64,000 nucleotides of DNA. Source: Anastatus disparis (Eukaryota > Arthropoda > Insecta > Hymenoptera > Eupelmidae). The number at the start of each line of letters is the position of its first letter. Position 1 is the stretch's first letter. This document shows, one piece after another, positions 50,701 through 63,800 of the stretch. Where the stretch lies: positions 8,370,001 to 8,434,000 of the forward strand of contig JAFFSR010000251.1 in NCBI GenBank assembly GCA_017163975.1, given 5' to 3'. The position numbers and the translations under genes were made by a program. The notes beneath the pieces are model-generated. The model had not been told where the DNA came from. It did not search any database and worked only from the letters and a program-made list of their open reading frames with translations.

Positions 50701-52940
50701 CTGATGATAAAGAAAGAAAAGTTGGATCATTTTTTGCTACACCTCAAATATACGTCTAAAAATTTTTCTTTTCTTTTTTCCTTAAGCTATTTTTTTGCCT
50801 TGAACTAAAATTATATAAAATTTTTTATCAATTATGCAAATCTATACGAATAAAATAAATGTTAATTAACAAGGTTGATAAGATAAATAAGTAAAAGTGG
50901 CAGAAATTCGATTCCGTATGACCTAATATGAATAATACATTTACAAAAATGCAAGAAATGTTATAAATATAAAAAACAAGCTATACTAATAATCAATAAA
51001 AAACGAAAGAATCAAGAAGAGAAAAAACGAAAAAATAATTCGGTATGAAGGGAATAGTTCTATTTGCGGAATAGAGCATAAAAATCAGTTATACGTGTTA
51101 ACTCAATGAATCCAATTTCCCCCTGTAATATTGTGGGCTAAAAGAAAAATACGCGATCTGAACAAAGTTGTTGTCTAGCCTTAGGGAGCTGTAGTCTTAA
51201 TTTATTCGATTTACTACGTACAAAAACAAGGGCTCTTGTTATTCTATATATATAATTAGATGAAAAAAACGAATCTGTGCCTTGAAATTGTCTTTTAGCT
51301 AGCACGTCTTTCAGTAGTATAAGTACGAATATAGACAGTCATAAAGTAGTATTATTAATATAATCAGAAATTCAATTTATTTTGAAAACAAAAACAAAAA
51401 TTGGCTGGCTTTATCTAAAAAATAAAAAATAAATAAAAATATAGGCATGGAATATTGTGAATAATGCAAAAATTACATGAAAACCAGTGGTATTGCAAAA
51501 ATTTTAAACATGCAAATTTTTATTCCTTGAATTTTTAAATTTCATCGATTATAAAAGTAAATTTGAGTTTTAAATAAGTAATACTTTAATTTTCAATTCC
51601 AAATCTCTAACATCTGTTATGCATACTGAGATAAAAATCAAGTTTTTATTTCATCAAATTTTAATGAGTCTTATGCGAGCTAATTTCATGATACACATAG
51701 ATGATAAAAAAGTCTAAACATGCTTGCAAATATTCTACAGAGCTCTAGATTTCTAAGGAAAGCAATTTTTCCAAAGAGGATTACGAAATTTATCCAGCGT
51801 TTTTCACGGAATCATTATTATTTTAATATGAATTGGCTACTTCAAGCGCCTTACTATGTTTATTTTTCCATTCAATAAAATTTGTTAAAATATTGGAATT
51901 CTTAAAATAAAAATCATTCATTAGAGATAGTAATATCAGAATTAAAATATTGTACATTTTAAATAATTACATCCTAAAATCATTAATTTTTATTATCATC
52001 ACTCAACTTTATTTTATGATCAATTCAAATTTTAAAATTTTGTGTTACTTCATCATATATTTAATTCAAACCAATTAAAATAGGGTTATCGTGATGACAA
52101 ATTTTCATCATCAATTTTCAACAAGAGACTATAATAAATGACAATCGGCCAAAAAATAAGAGGTCAAATTAAAAGTTATTTCATTTTTAGAAAAATATAA
52201 TTACTAAACTTAATATACTTACCATTCAAACAGGGAAATATTCGAGATTCTTTTTATATTTTTTTGATAAATAATTCCAAAACTACGACTGAAAAAGTCC
52301 AGATGGCTTTTTGGAAAAATTTCTTACTTTAAGCTCCTACAATTACTACGTAGCTCCAATGTAGTGATATAAACCTTAATTCAAAATTTCTTTTACAAAA
52401 ATATAATAACCGTGAAACATTAAGAAGCATTTTTTCATTTTTCAAAAAATGTAAGATTGTAAAAGAAAAACAATTATTTATTTACATTTCGACGTTATAT
52501 TACATATATTACTACTGAAATAATATGTAGATGCGTTTATCAAACATAGATTAATTTAAGCCGTGAAAATTCAAAATTATAATCTTTCAGTTTTCTATAT
52601 ACTTAAAAAAATTTTTTCATTCCACACTTGATTAGAGCTTAGTTTTATTTAGTCTGATGAAAAGAATTTTTAATAAAGACATAAGAAAAATATGAGATCC
52701 CGCATAACACAGGTTTTCATCAAGTTTCACTTAAAAACAATTATTATTCTAAAATGCAGAAGAGGCTACTGCCATAAGCAGTAGTACCAAGCCTCAACTA
52801 GAAATTGCACTACTTAAAGCATACATAGGCTGACACTAACTACTGGCATCGGTTCAATTTACCGACTAGCCTTGTCTCTACTTACAAATCCTTATCGTAA
52901 AACTGATCAGCTCGAATACATCCGTTGTTAAAGCTTGTTG
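47752..52940. other. AT-rich noncoding DNA, no gene seen
   Basis: No gene is supported over 5.2 kb. The 80-codon frame at 48447-48689 and the 74-codon minus frame at 50269-50493 have ordinary-looking composition but no recognised motif. Pyrimidine-rich runs occur at 49440-49480 and a (TA)n run at 50547-50565. The segment 51195-51345 shows loose word-level similarity to 58365-58530. Confidence 0.5.
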
Positions 52941-52944
52941 TAAG

Positions 52945-53300
52945 ATTCAAATAAATCTATTTGTAATACTTTCAGAAACTTTGTAGATATCTTACTAAAA
53001 TATTTAATTTATATTTTCTAAATGCTTATCATCTTTCGTAAAAACTTTCTAGAAGGTTTCTGAAAAGAATACAACAATCTTTCTTTGAATATTTTTAACA
53101 GTTAGTTTGGTTCACACATTTCAATCTTTCTGGAATATTCTATGAAAGCTTTTCATGAAATTCAAAGAAATCTATTTGTAACACTTTCGCAAGCTTTGTA
53201 GTTATCTTACTAAAATGTTTTATGAAGATTTTTCGGAAGCTCACCGGAGTCTTTCGTAGAAGCTTCCTGCAAAATTCCGAATGTTATTAAGAAAATTCCA
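52945..53300 (+). repeat. Diverged direct repeat block
   Basis: ATTCAAATAAATCTATTTGT at about 52948 and ATTCAAAGAAATCTATTTGT at about 53160 begin two direct copies that continue with TAATACTTTC.../TAACACTTTC..., CTTTGTAG.TATCTTACTAAA over ~70 bases. Between and after them, related GAAGCTTT/CTTTCTGAAA-type words recur, suggesting an old tandem array. Confidence 0.6.
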
Positions 53301-53604
53301 AAAAGCTTCAAAGAAGATAGCCCTGCTATGTGGGATTGCACAATCAGATTGAAACAAGTAAAAGTTAAACTTATTTTATTTTTTCATACGATTCTCTTTA
53401 CAATTTTCATACGGAGAATATTAACAAAGACAGCAGAAAAAAAATTATCTAAAATTCATTATCGCTCCAAGAATATACTCGAAAGTAGTAACCGCAGCAT
53501 TGCAATATTCCAGTCCTCTTGTATCTCATACCCTCTTCTCTCGTTCATTTGGTAGCAGAAGCAGCAGCAGCAACCCTCTCTCTCTCTTATTCTCTTTCTC
53601 GTTG

Positions 53605-53660
53605 CAGCTGCTAACTGCCGATAACAAGCACGATCTTGCGGTATGGCTTTGGACACGTAC
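53605..53660 (+). repeat. Copy A of a duplicated block
   Basis: CAGCTGCTAACTGCCGATAA, then GATCTTGCGGTATGGC and TTTGGACACGTAC, recur in the same orientation at 55376-55454. Relative to copy B it lacks ~25 GC-rich bases between the two matching parts. Its function is unknown. Confidence 0.8.
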
Positions 53661-55374
53661 TTACTAGAGCGTTATGCGGCCCGATTTTCCGTTGTATATA
53701 CATATATTTCTCTGGGTAACGAAACTATATACAAAACTATGTACTATCTATACATTATATTTTCAAAGATACATACAAAGTTTACATTGTTTGTTATTCA
53801 GTGGTTTTACATTAGTTAACAAGCTTTAAGCTCAAATCTTTCAAACCACAAATTTTTTTTTTATTCGTATACATATAAATTTAAAACGAATCGAATGTGT
53901 TATTTATATTTTATTTATATTTTTGTAGGAAATTTTTAGAAAAGAATAAAATTTATGATTTCTTTCATCAAGTTTTTAAAATTAAAATTTTATTAAACAT
54001 GATTATCTTCTAATTCAGTAAATTAAAAATCTTCAAAAGTATTACAAGTTGTACTATGTAAATTATGTGACGAACGCAGCACACATACTTTTCCACAATC
54101 TCATGGTGTATAAATTTCATTCATTAAAGTATTCCTTTGATAAATTAACTGATATCATTATGAAAATATTCTTTGACTTATTCTCATTTGACGAACAGTC
54201 AATTTTAAAATTGTTTAAAATAACTAAAAAAATTATTCGAATAAATATGTATTTTATTTGTTACCAGTTTTTTCGTTAAATATTTCAAAAATATAAAAAT
54301 TTGATAAAAAATTAATAAATATATAAAAAAATATAATTTACTTAGATGATAATAAATTATTAGTAAATTAATATATTATGAATAAAAAAAGCTTTTTAAT
54401 TTTTTAACTTATCAAAACCGGATACTTTCGGTTATCTCAATTAACGGTATTCACTCACATATATATATACACGTGATACATGTATGTAAAGTTGCATACA
54501 TCGTTATTTGGTATCCTGCCAAAGCCACGTGAAAATCAAGCGACGTACCAGCCAAAAACCACATGAAATTACCCTTCTATATTTTCTCACACGTGCCACC
54601 AAGTTCGCTAGATATAAAGTGATGAAAATGAAATTTCGCTTCCTCTCTTCCATTCTCTTCTTTTTCCAAACACATACTTTATAACATGCCGCTGAATTCT
54701 GAAGCAAACTGATTATAACAATATAATGAATAAGTTAGTGTTTTACCCTTATTTTTTAAAATTTGCTTAAATTTCATTAAAAATGCAAATTTATATTTTT
54801 TTGTTATCTATTTTTTTATGAAATAGTATTATTGTACTTAGAAGTAATGTAATTTTAGGAAAATATTTTACAGGAATTAAAATATTTGTAATTTACAATG
54901 AAATAGTAAATTCTTAAGTAAATTGCAAGAATAATTTTCTGTTTTATTAAAATTATTTAAAAATTTCTTTATAATAACAAAATGTACAATCGATTCAATT
55001 GTTTTTAAATATAAAAATATTAAAAAATGCACCACCAAAACTTCCTTTAAAATAAATTCATAACTACAGAATCATAAATTTTAAGCAAAGTAATATAAAA
55101 CCAAAACAAAAGATCCAGCATATCTATTATCTTCCAACCTAAAAAGATATGTACTTTAAAGATTTAAAAACTAAAATAAAACAAGTAAAATATAATACTA
55201 TTCCACAAAAGAGACAAGAAAAAAAAGAAAAGAAATAAGAGGAAAAAAAAAGTAAAAGAAATATAGTTTGGTATAACAATCGGGTTTTATGCGAGTATAT
55301 ATACGAAGCAGAGCTATAGAGTCACGTTTAGCTCGTGCAACAACATTTGGTACTCTTGCGCTTGGTCGAGCTCT

Positions 55375-55454
55375 ACAGCTGCTAACTGCCGATAACAAGG
55401 GCGAAGCGCCGCGAACGACCGAGCGATCTTTGCGGTATAGCTTTGGACACGTAC
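55375..55454 (+). repeat. Copy B of a duplicated block
   Basis: It carries the same CAGCTGCTAACTGCCGATAA and GGTATAGCTTTGGACACGTA segments as 53605-53660. Between them is an extra GGCGAAGCGCCGCGAACGAC-containing stretch that includes a small GGCG...CGCC palindrome. It may be a fragment of a dispersed repeat. Confidence 0.8.
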
Positions 55455-56615
55455 GGCTATATACGAATGTATGCAAGAAAACCAGAGTAATAGACAAAGA
55501 GAATAAGCGAGACTGAGAGAGAGCACGAATTTTCAACATTTGCCACAGGGAATGGTAGCAAATGTTAGAACAATAAAATGAAGATACTGTTAGATATGGA
55601 CCGTCGATTATTTGCAAGAAAAAGTATTAAAAATAAAAGCTTCAATAATTTTACTTATTTTATATACTTGATATCTTCAGAAATTATTTCTTTTACCTTG
55701 TTTCATTTATTTTTTTTTATATTTCAAAAATATTAAAATATTAAAAAATGATTTCTGAAAAAATTTCAGTATAAAACATTCATATAGCTTTCGTTTATTG
55801 CTGTTAGTTTATTCAAACTATTATTGGCTCCTAAAATTATTTCATTTTTTTATTAAGATTATTTCCAGAAGTTAAATTTGGTGCCGTTTGCAAAACTCTC
55901 TTGTAATCTAATTTATAAACAATAATATATTCATATGATCTATATTATTTGTGGCAATTCCGAAATTATTACATATACATAATCTAATAGAGCACTTTTC
56001 TCTCTGTCGGTCTTCCTCAATGATGCTCAACGATCTACAAGCAATAAAATTTTGATACACGAATTTCCAGGATGATTAAATTTAAGCAATTTGTTTGTTT
56101 GCTCAAAGCTTTACTGTAATTAACATTATCGAACATTAATTATGTAATGCTTTATACATAATGAGTTGACTTTGTCATTATACTATGTAAAATATTGTAG
56201 ATTATAGGGTGAAGTAGAGCCATGATCTAATAAATTAGTTATCGATTAATTAATTAATCAATCAATCAATGGGATACCTTTCAATAGAGAAACCCGCTTC
56301 CCCTCTACTATTATATACTTTCTACTAAAAAGCTTTGCAGGAACTATTAAGAGAGTTTATAATCAAGTTTAATGTAATACCGTTCAATCAGTTCTTCTCG
56401 AAAATACATGAAAAACTTATTAAGAGGATCAATTTTCATGATTTTTGGAATTAATTTAGTATTATTATAATGGAAATTAGAAAAATAAAAAAAGTATAGT
56501 AAAATCTAATTTTTTACTTTAATCTTAAATTATATTAATAATAAATGCATTTTGTATTAATTATTAAAAAACGTATTTTATTAAATGTTGTAAATACATA
56601 GAATCGGTATTGATA

Positions 56616-56818
56616 GGTCGTCAGTGGCTTAGTCGGTAAAGCGATGAATTGAAATCTCGAGGACTCGAGTTCGAATCCCGCTCTCGGCGACCGATTGACA
56701 CAAGCACCACTGTATTCGGTACATGTGCTTTATTCACAAACACACTGAAAACCTTTGTCGCTAACTAGCATCCTAATAATAGCATAAAAACAGCGACGTT
56801 AAATAAATAAAAAAAAAA
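56616..56818 (+). mobile_element. tRNA-derived SINE, copy 6
   Basis: GGTCGTCAGTGGCTTAGTCG starts the copy. The B box is in GAGTTCGAATCCCGCTCTCG, followed by CGACCGATTGACACAAGCAC, TTTATTCACAAACACACTGA and CAGCGACGTTAAATAAATAA with an A run. It lies ~750 bp past the stop codon of the transporter gene. Confidence 0.88.
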
Positions 56819-57565
56819 GGAATTCTATGTATTAATGTTCTGGTATCAGATTTTTAATACAAAATAAATAATTATTACAATGTAAACAACAATATAAATT
56901 ATCATAAACCTAATACATTAGAGTAACAAAAAAAAGTTCACAACGAAACTACATAAACTTTAAAGTATTAACTTTAAAGGGCTATGCAAAAAATATAAAA
57001 AAAAAGTACAAAATTTTTTTTCCATAATAATAGATTATAGAATAATAGAATTCAAAAAAGTAATGGCAGTCAGATAACAACTTTTTATCGCATTTTCGTA
57101 CGAACATTCGATATAACGATCAACTATTTATCTATTTTTTATAAAAAAGAAATATTGTTTCAGATCGAAATAAAATTATTATAAAAAATATAAATACAAT
57201 TTTTTTATAATAAAGTAAAAAATAATCGCTTTGTATATCAAAGAAATCTCCTTGTATTTTATATATCATATTGTACTAATAGTAAAATAAAAAAGAAATA
57301 TCAATTTTTTACTTTGTTGTTCCTAAAATGGTTAATTGCTATAAAAAATTTAATTAGCTAAACTCATTTTTCATATCACACAGTCAAAAAATTCTTGCAT
57401 AAAACTGCAACTTAAACTAAATCGTAAAAAAATTTTTTTAAATTAAACTTTAAAAAATTACACACAACACTTCATCACAACTCAAACAAAAAATTATAAA
57501 ATCATAAAGACTAGATCTAAAACAAAAATTGTTTCTAATTCACACACTCGAATCTATCAATCCAA
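56819..57565. other. 3' flank / probable 3' UTR of the transporter
   Basis: AT-rich DNA downstream of the transporter stop on the minus strand. A possible poly(A) signal ATTAAA lies on the minus strand at 57354-57349, about 210 bases past the stop. The transcript end cannot be fixed from sequence alone. Confidence 0.35.
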
Positions 57566-57805
57566 TTAAGAATCTTCATTGTTAACTAGTGGACTTGAAT
57601 TGTTGGCAGATATAATCTTGATGCATTTGAGATTCGTTGTCGTTGGTGATTTATCCGATGAAGAATTAGCCAGTATACGTTGTATTTCTGTAAGAGACTT
57701 GCCACGTGTTTCTGGTAGTATTATCAGAAGGATAATAGTGTGTACACCGGTGATGAAAGCTGCAGCCCAAAATGAATACTGTTTACCGTAAGAAGTAGCT
57801 ATTAT
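57566..57805 (-). CDS. Transporter last exon
   Basis: This exon follows the acceptor TTTTCATCAACAG and starts in phase 0 with IIATSYGKQYSFW, corresponding to helices 11-12. It has a hydrophobic segment AFITGVHTIILLIILPETRG and ends with an asparagine/serine-rich cytoplasmic tail (LANSSSDKSPTTTN) and the TAA stop. It supplies 79 residues. Confidence 0.9.
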   Translation of the reverse strand: MIATSYGKQYSFWAAAFITGVHTIILLIILPETRGKSLTEIQRILANSSSDKSPTTTNLKCIKIISANNSSPLVNNEDS

Positions 57806-60800
57806 CTGTTGATGAAAATACGTAAAAAATTTAATAATCACTTTTTGATGCAATTGTTTTCATAAAAATAAAATTACGTTTGTTTTTTAATAAAATATGT
57901 GTTGATGTGAAATTTTGTAAAACTACATTTATATAAACATATTAAATTTTTATTTAAAATATGAGCATCGAAATGATAGCATAAATACAGCAATGTTAAA
58001 TAAAATTTTTAAAAAATTTCAAATAAACCGCCAATATTTACCGTATCTTTTACTCAACTTAATATTTGCTATTTAATTTCGTTTAATGCTACATTTTTAT
58101 TTGATTATAGGTTTAATTACGTTGTTCATCACTATAAGTTAAAAAAAAAAACAAATATTATGCTTGAATGATCAAAACATGAATCTCTGGTTAGTGTTCA
58201 AATTTAAAATTTTCATTTTTCTATTTATAATTTGAAAAAAAAAGAGTAAAACGTTAAAAATAATTTGAGCAAATAAAATCCATGCAATATCTATTTTCCC
58301 ATATATGATATCATAGTATAAAACACAAGAATGTGGTAATATAAAGCACAAGTCAAGCAACGACACTCTTGATTTATTCGATTTGCTATATAGCCTCAAA
58401 AAAAAAGAGAAGAATAAGGGTTCCTTATAGTTCGTATATTCAATAAAAAGCCTATCTCTGCCACGAAATTGTTTTCTCGAAAACGTTTCACCAGAGTATT
58501 GTACGTATATAAGAATATAAAAAGTCAATAGATACGATATATTGAAGTAAAAAAGAAAAAGATTTGACGTACGTTAGTAGTTTAACTGCCAAACAGTTTC
58601 ATATACATCGATTTTTATCGATGATGTATATGATATAGATGATATATATATTCGTTTGTAATTAAAACGTTATAATCGAAATGTTTGTTCTCCTTTTTTT
58701 ATCGTTATGTCGATCGTTAAATTGATCATCAAATTAAAAGCGGAAATTCCAGTAGTAATTTATTTAAATTTTCCTTTTAAGAGGAGGTCACGTATCTCTG
58801 TCCTTTTCTAATCAAAGAAATGATTTTTTTACAAAAACTAATAACTTTATCAAAAAATGAAGAGAAAGCCGCATCTTGTATCAAAAAAAGCAATATTTTC
58901 TTTAATAAGAAAAAATTAATTTTATTGCTTCGTTTTCAAGAAAACCTTGAAAAACTTAAATCATAAAGGTTAAGGTGGACAATCTGGTTTTTCAAGGTTT
59001 TCTTGAGAACGAAGCAATGAAATTAATTTTTTCTTATCAAAGAAAATATTGCTTTTTTTGATACAAGATGCGGCTTTCTCTTCATTTTTTGATAAAGTTA
59101 TTAGTTTTAGTAAAAAAATCATTTCTTTGATTAGAAAAGGACAGAGATACGCGACCTCCTCTTAAAAATACGAAATTTCATTAATGCACCAATATATCAA
59201 TCATTTTTAAACTTTTGAATATTCTTTTTATAAATTTAATTGTTTGATATACTAATAAAGATATTTCGAATGTTAAATATATTTTTAGTTGTAGCGTTTT
59301 GAAATACAATTTACATTATTCTAAATTTTTAAATAATAAGGCAAGTAATTTTAATTATACTTATTCTATGATTGATCGCTTGAAGCACACATGAAATTAA
59401 TATCATCTACCCCATTTATTATTACATACTATATCACTGCTAGTTTTTATTTGTTCAAAAGATTTTATAACTTCTCCATTCTAAATTTCCGAATATATCC
59501 TTGTACATTTGATAATACTTTCATTTAACAATACTAAATATAAGAACCCATTTAAATTTAGTACATGAATACATACTTAAAAATATATTTAAATTCTAAC
59601 TATCGATTATTGGTGCATTTATATTAATAATAAATAAATGTCTTATAATAAAATACAACTTTACATACAGATGATCTAAGCTTGAACTGCAAGCGAAATA
59701 ACTTTCAGCTTACATTAAATATTCTTTTCTTAAAATTAACATTTTAAGTATAAAAAGAAATAAAGGCTACAATAGTTATATTCTTAAAATAATATAAACG
59801 ATATTGTCTCCATAATTAGTATAAATAAAAAGTAGAAAATTATAAAATATAAATTGAGTGAAATCTGTTATTAAATTTTTCAATGTATAATATTTTACTG
59901 AAAATTATACCATCTTGGCTACTATCTGTAAGTTCTTAACAGTTTCTTGTTTTTAGTCACTATTAATTTCAAGCATAACTAGCATTAAGAGGAGGTCACG
60001 TATCTCTGTCCTTTTCTAATCAAAGCATTGAGTTTTTTACAAAAACTAATAACTTTAGCAAAAAATGAAGAGAAAGCCGCATCTCGTATCAAAAAAAGCA
60101 ATATTTTCTTTGATGAGAAAGAATTAATTTTATTGCTTCATTCTCAAGAAAACCTTGAAAAACCAAATTGTTCAACCTAACCTCTATGATTTAAGTTTTT
60201 CAAGGTTTTCTTGAGAATGAAGCAATAAAATTAATTTTTTCTCATCAAAGAAAATATTGCTTTTTTTGATACAAGATGCGGCTTTCTCTTCATTTTTTGC
60301 TAAAGTTATTAGTTTTTGTAAAAAAATAATTTCTTTGATTAGAAAAGGACAGAGATACGTGACCTCCTGTAAGTTTTTTTTGAGCTCCCGACCAGCGAAC
60401 AGGATTTTTATTTTAATAAATATAAATATGAATGGTTAAAATACGTAAATATCTTATAATGGCTGATATACTATATATGCTACATATATATACTATACAT
60501 AACTATATTGAAGTAAATAAAAATGTATGTACTTCGAATTCCATGGAGCAAATCATAATCTTTTTGAATTATAAATTAAATAAGTTTAAAATCTTTTGTA
60601 ACTTTTGGTTTTTAGGAGTAAGTTGGAATATGTCATAAAACAATCAAATGTTAAAAATGTCTCTGCTTATAAAATTATAATAATCAATTTTTTAATTTAC
60701 CTGCCAGAATTTCGTGATGATAAATATTGAAAAGCAAACAGTCGTATTTTGTGCGGCAGCACCTAAATTTCTTGCATCCATAGATAAACATTCGGCCGCA

Positions 60801-63800
60801 ATAACAGTCGCCATTGTCGCTAATCCTAATCCATAAGCAAGTGAAAATATGACCATGCACGTTACTGGTAAAATAGTAGCAACTCCAATAATACTACTTT
60901 CATTCGTTTCTGCCAAGTGAAAATAAAGCCCGAGAATTGCCATACAGCCGGTGCAAATTGTACAACTTAATGTAACAAGTGGCTTACGTCCAATTCGTTC
61001 GATAACAAAACCACTGCTCAATGTGCAAAAAAGCTCGATTAGACCCATTAATAATGATATGTAACGTCCAGGTATCGTTACTGCTGATTGTTCGAATATT
61101 AATTGTGCGTATGTGTGCATTGCTGCCATACCCGAAAATTGTTGAGCTGTTGAAAAATTATTAAAACATTCAATAATTCATTGTCCTATCTTCATTTTTA
61201 TTTTAATAATTATATTTATTAAATAAAATTATATGAAAGTTTTATATATAAGATAACTCAAACTATTGATTCAAGCCTGTAAAAAAAAAATAAAAAAGTG
61301 GGTATCTAATAAATCGCTTATTGCGAATTATGGTAATACAGTCAATCTTTTTTTTCTTTTTCTTTTCGTTTATGTCTAAGAAAAATTTTTCGAATCTAAA
61401 TCAAAAGTGATTTTTTAAATATTAAATTCAATTTTTTAATGATTTTTTAAAAAATAGTTTTTACAAATAATCATACATTATCATATAATATGTACGTTCT
61501 ACTTTAAAAAATGTCTTTGCTTTGAAATAATTTTAAAATGTCTGAAATAGCGATCTGAAACACCTTTTATATACTATAGTTGGTCGGTAGTATAAGTGTG
61601 ATAAAAACTATAATTTAACTGTTATAAAGGAATGTAATTTCTTGAAATCAATAATCAATTTTATCGAAGTATCAATTTTCTTTCCATGTTAGCTTCCTAG
61701 AAAGGCATCAATTTTACGTCCTACCGTGATTGAAATTCACTTATATCTAAGATTTGATTAACTAATATAATTTAAATTACACGTCATATAAATTATGTAA
61801 AATGTAATGATTTCTGTATATCAAATAATTCTGAAAATACGTATAAATGTTAAAATAAATTTTCTTCCAATATTTAATTAAACCTAAAAGATTTTAATTT
61901 AAATTAAATATACATGAAAAAATTATTCGATTGTCATCAATTTTTTTTCTTTACTCAAACATTTAAATTGTCGTTTATGCAAATATTAATAGTTGCCATA
62001 TAATATATAATATGACACTTATTTTAGTACGTGAATATCAGTCTTTCGTTTATATTGTCCAGAATAAAGAAATGGAAAAAAAAAGAATGAAATAAAACGT
62101 GAGAGAATTTCAAACTCGCTACATATTAAACCTTGACGCGTGAATTTTCTGCGCGTTTGACTTCAAAGAGAAGATTTATATTGTGCAACGATTGATTTCG
62201 TTCTATTGAAACGTTCGTTCGGACTTTTGATAAAGTTTTTATTTTACACGGATTGCATTATTAAATTTTCTGTTTTAATCTTTTTTCCGCATCAGAATAC
62301 CGCGTTGATTAAATAAGAACAATTGTTTTTTTTTAACAAAAAATTTCTATTCAATTTTTAAAAACTGTAAATCTAATTTAAAAATAATATAAGAAACAAT
62401 TGATGATGACAAAATCATGACGTTTTATTTTGATAAACGTTGATATGTTACCAATGTATTTATTTCAACGGAAAACAAAACTTTGAAATTTCCGTAAATG
62501 AGAGATAATTGAAATTGTACGTACAATATGTAAAAACATTTGTTTAACAATGTTCGGAAATTTAAAACTTTGTCATTTTTCTAGTGACAACTTAAAATTC
62601 ACTAAAGCATATTAATTATTTCTTTGTCTAAATTTGTATGTTGATACGTGATCTAAACATCTACGTATTACAAAGTATTATTTCGAATACTTCTATTCAT
62701 TGTCATAAATCTTGAAATCAGTGTGACAAAAACTTGAAAAGGAATAATTACTGTAATTTATTTGAAAATTTTTAATAATGGAAAATAACATAATTTAGTG
62801 ATTATTAAATAAAAAAACAAATTATATATTATCAGTTATTATCCAATTTTATACAGCAATTTGTAATTTTGTAGTTTTTAAAATTACTATTGTTATTGAC
62901 CTGAATATTATTTTCCTTATTATTGTTGACTTGTATTATTGTCCTTAAAAAAAAATTCCAAATAGCTTATTACATATAAGTAAAAAAAATATTTCAAACA
63001 TAATTAGTATCGATAATCGTTTTTTTTTTTTTTAACTACAGAAACTTATTTTCTTTGAATTGATAAAGATAATTATATTTAAAAATCTTGCAAATATTTG
63101 ATTTAGTTAATATTTTCTATTGTAAATAAATTTTTAACAAAATAAACTTATTCTTGCAAATGATTTCATCCGTTGAAAACTAATTGTTTTTCTCTGAATG
63201 TAAAAACAATGCAATGACAATTAATAAAAAAGTTAGTTTTCAAACAGATTTTTAAAAATTTTTAAACAAAAAATACGAACTGTTCATTGTTAAAGATTAT
63301 TTGACTCATAATATGTCGTTGTTAATTTTTTTAGGTGTTAAAAAACAAAATCTACCCACCTGTTGTTAATAGGACAACAAGCAATATCGCTCTTCTATTA
63401 GCCGGTCTTCCCAGAACCCTTCTAAAACTTGACCAAAATCCATCAGATTTAGCTGCCACAACACTTCTATCCACAAACTCGACAATTGTTTGAAACTCTT
63501 GATTTACTCCACTTGTACCTCTCAATTTTCTTAAGCTATCCAATGCTTCGTCATGTCTGCCATGTCTAACTAACCAAAATGGTGTTTCAGGAGCCACAGA
63601 AATGTAAATACTTGCAAGTATTAGCACTATTGTTAAGTACAAACCAGTAGCCGAACTTATACTTATAATAGGTCCAATACCGAAACTTAATAATACACCA
63701 ACATGAACGCAAACGCAAAATATAACGGACATGTTACTGCGTAAACGTGAAGGTGATATCTCGGACAGATACATTTCTGTTTGATGGCAAATCATACCTC

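Larger units (their letters stand above)
53301..56615. other. Noncoding with a duplicated conserved-looking block
   Basis: No gene is supported. Two copies of a ~55-80-bp block occur at 53605-53660 and 55375-55454 and are listed separately. The longest frame, 139 codons on the minus strand (55617-55198), and the overlapping 75- and 70-codon frames, cover the second copy and show no domain. The rest is AT-rich. Confidence 0.5.

Noticed and set aside
55198..55617. 139-codon minus-strand ORF and overlapping frames
   Set aside because: No motif; it lies over the duplicated noncoding block and ends in a phenylalanine-rich low-complexity stretch.
58172..58528. 118-codon minus-strand ORF inside the transporter intron
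   Set aside because: It has no family resemblance, no matching splice phase with the transporter exons, and AT-driven composition.
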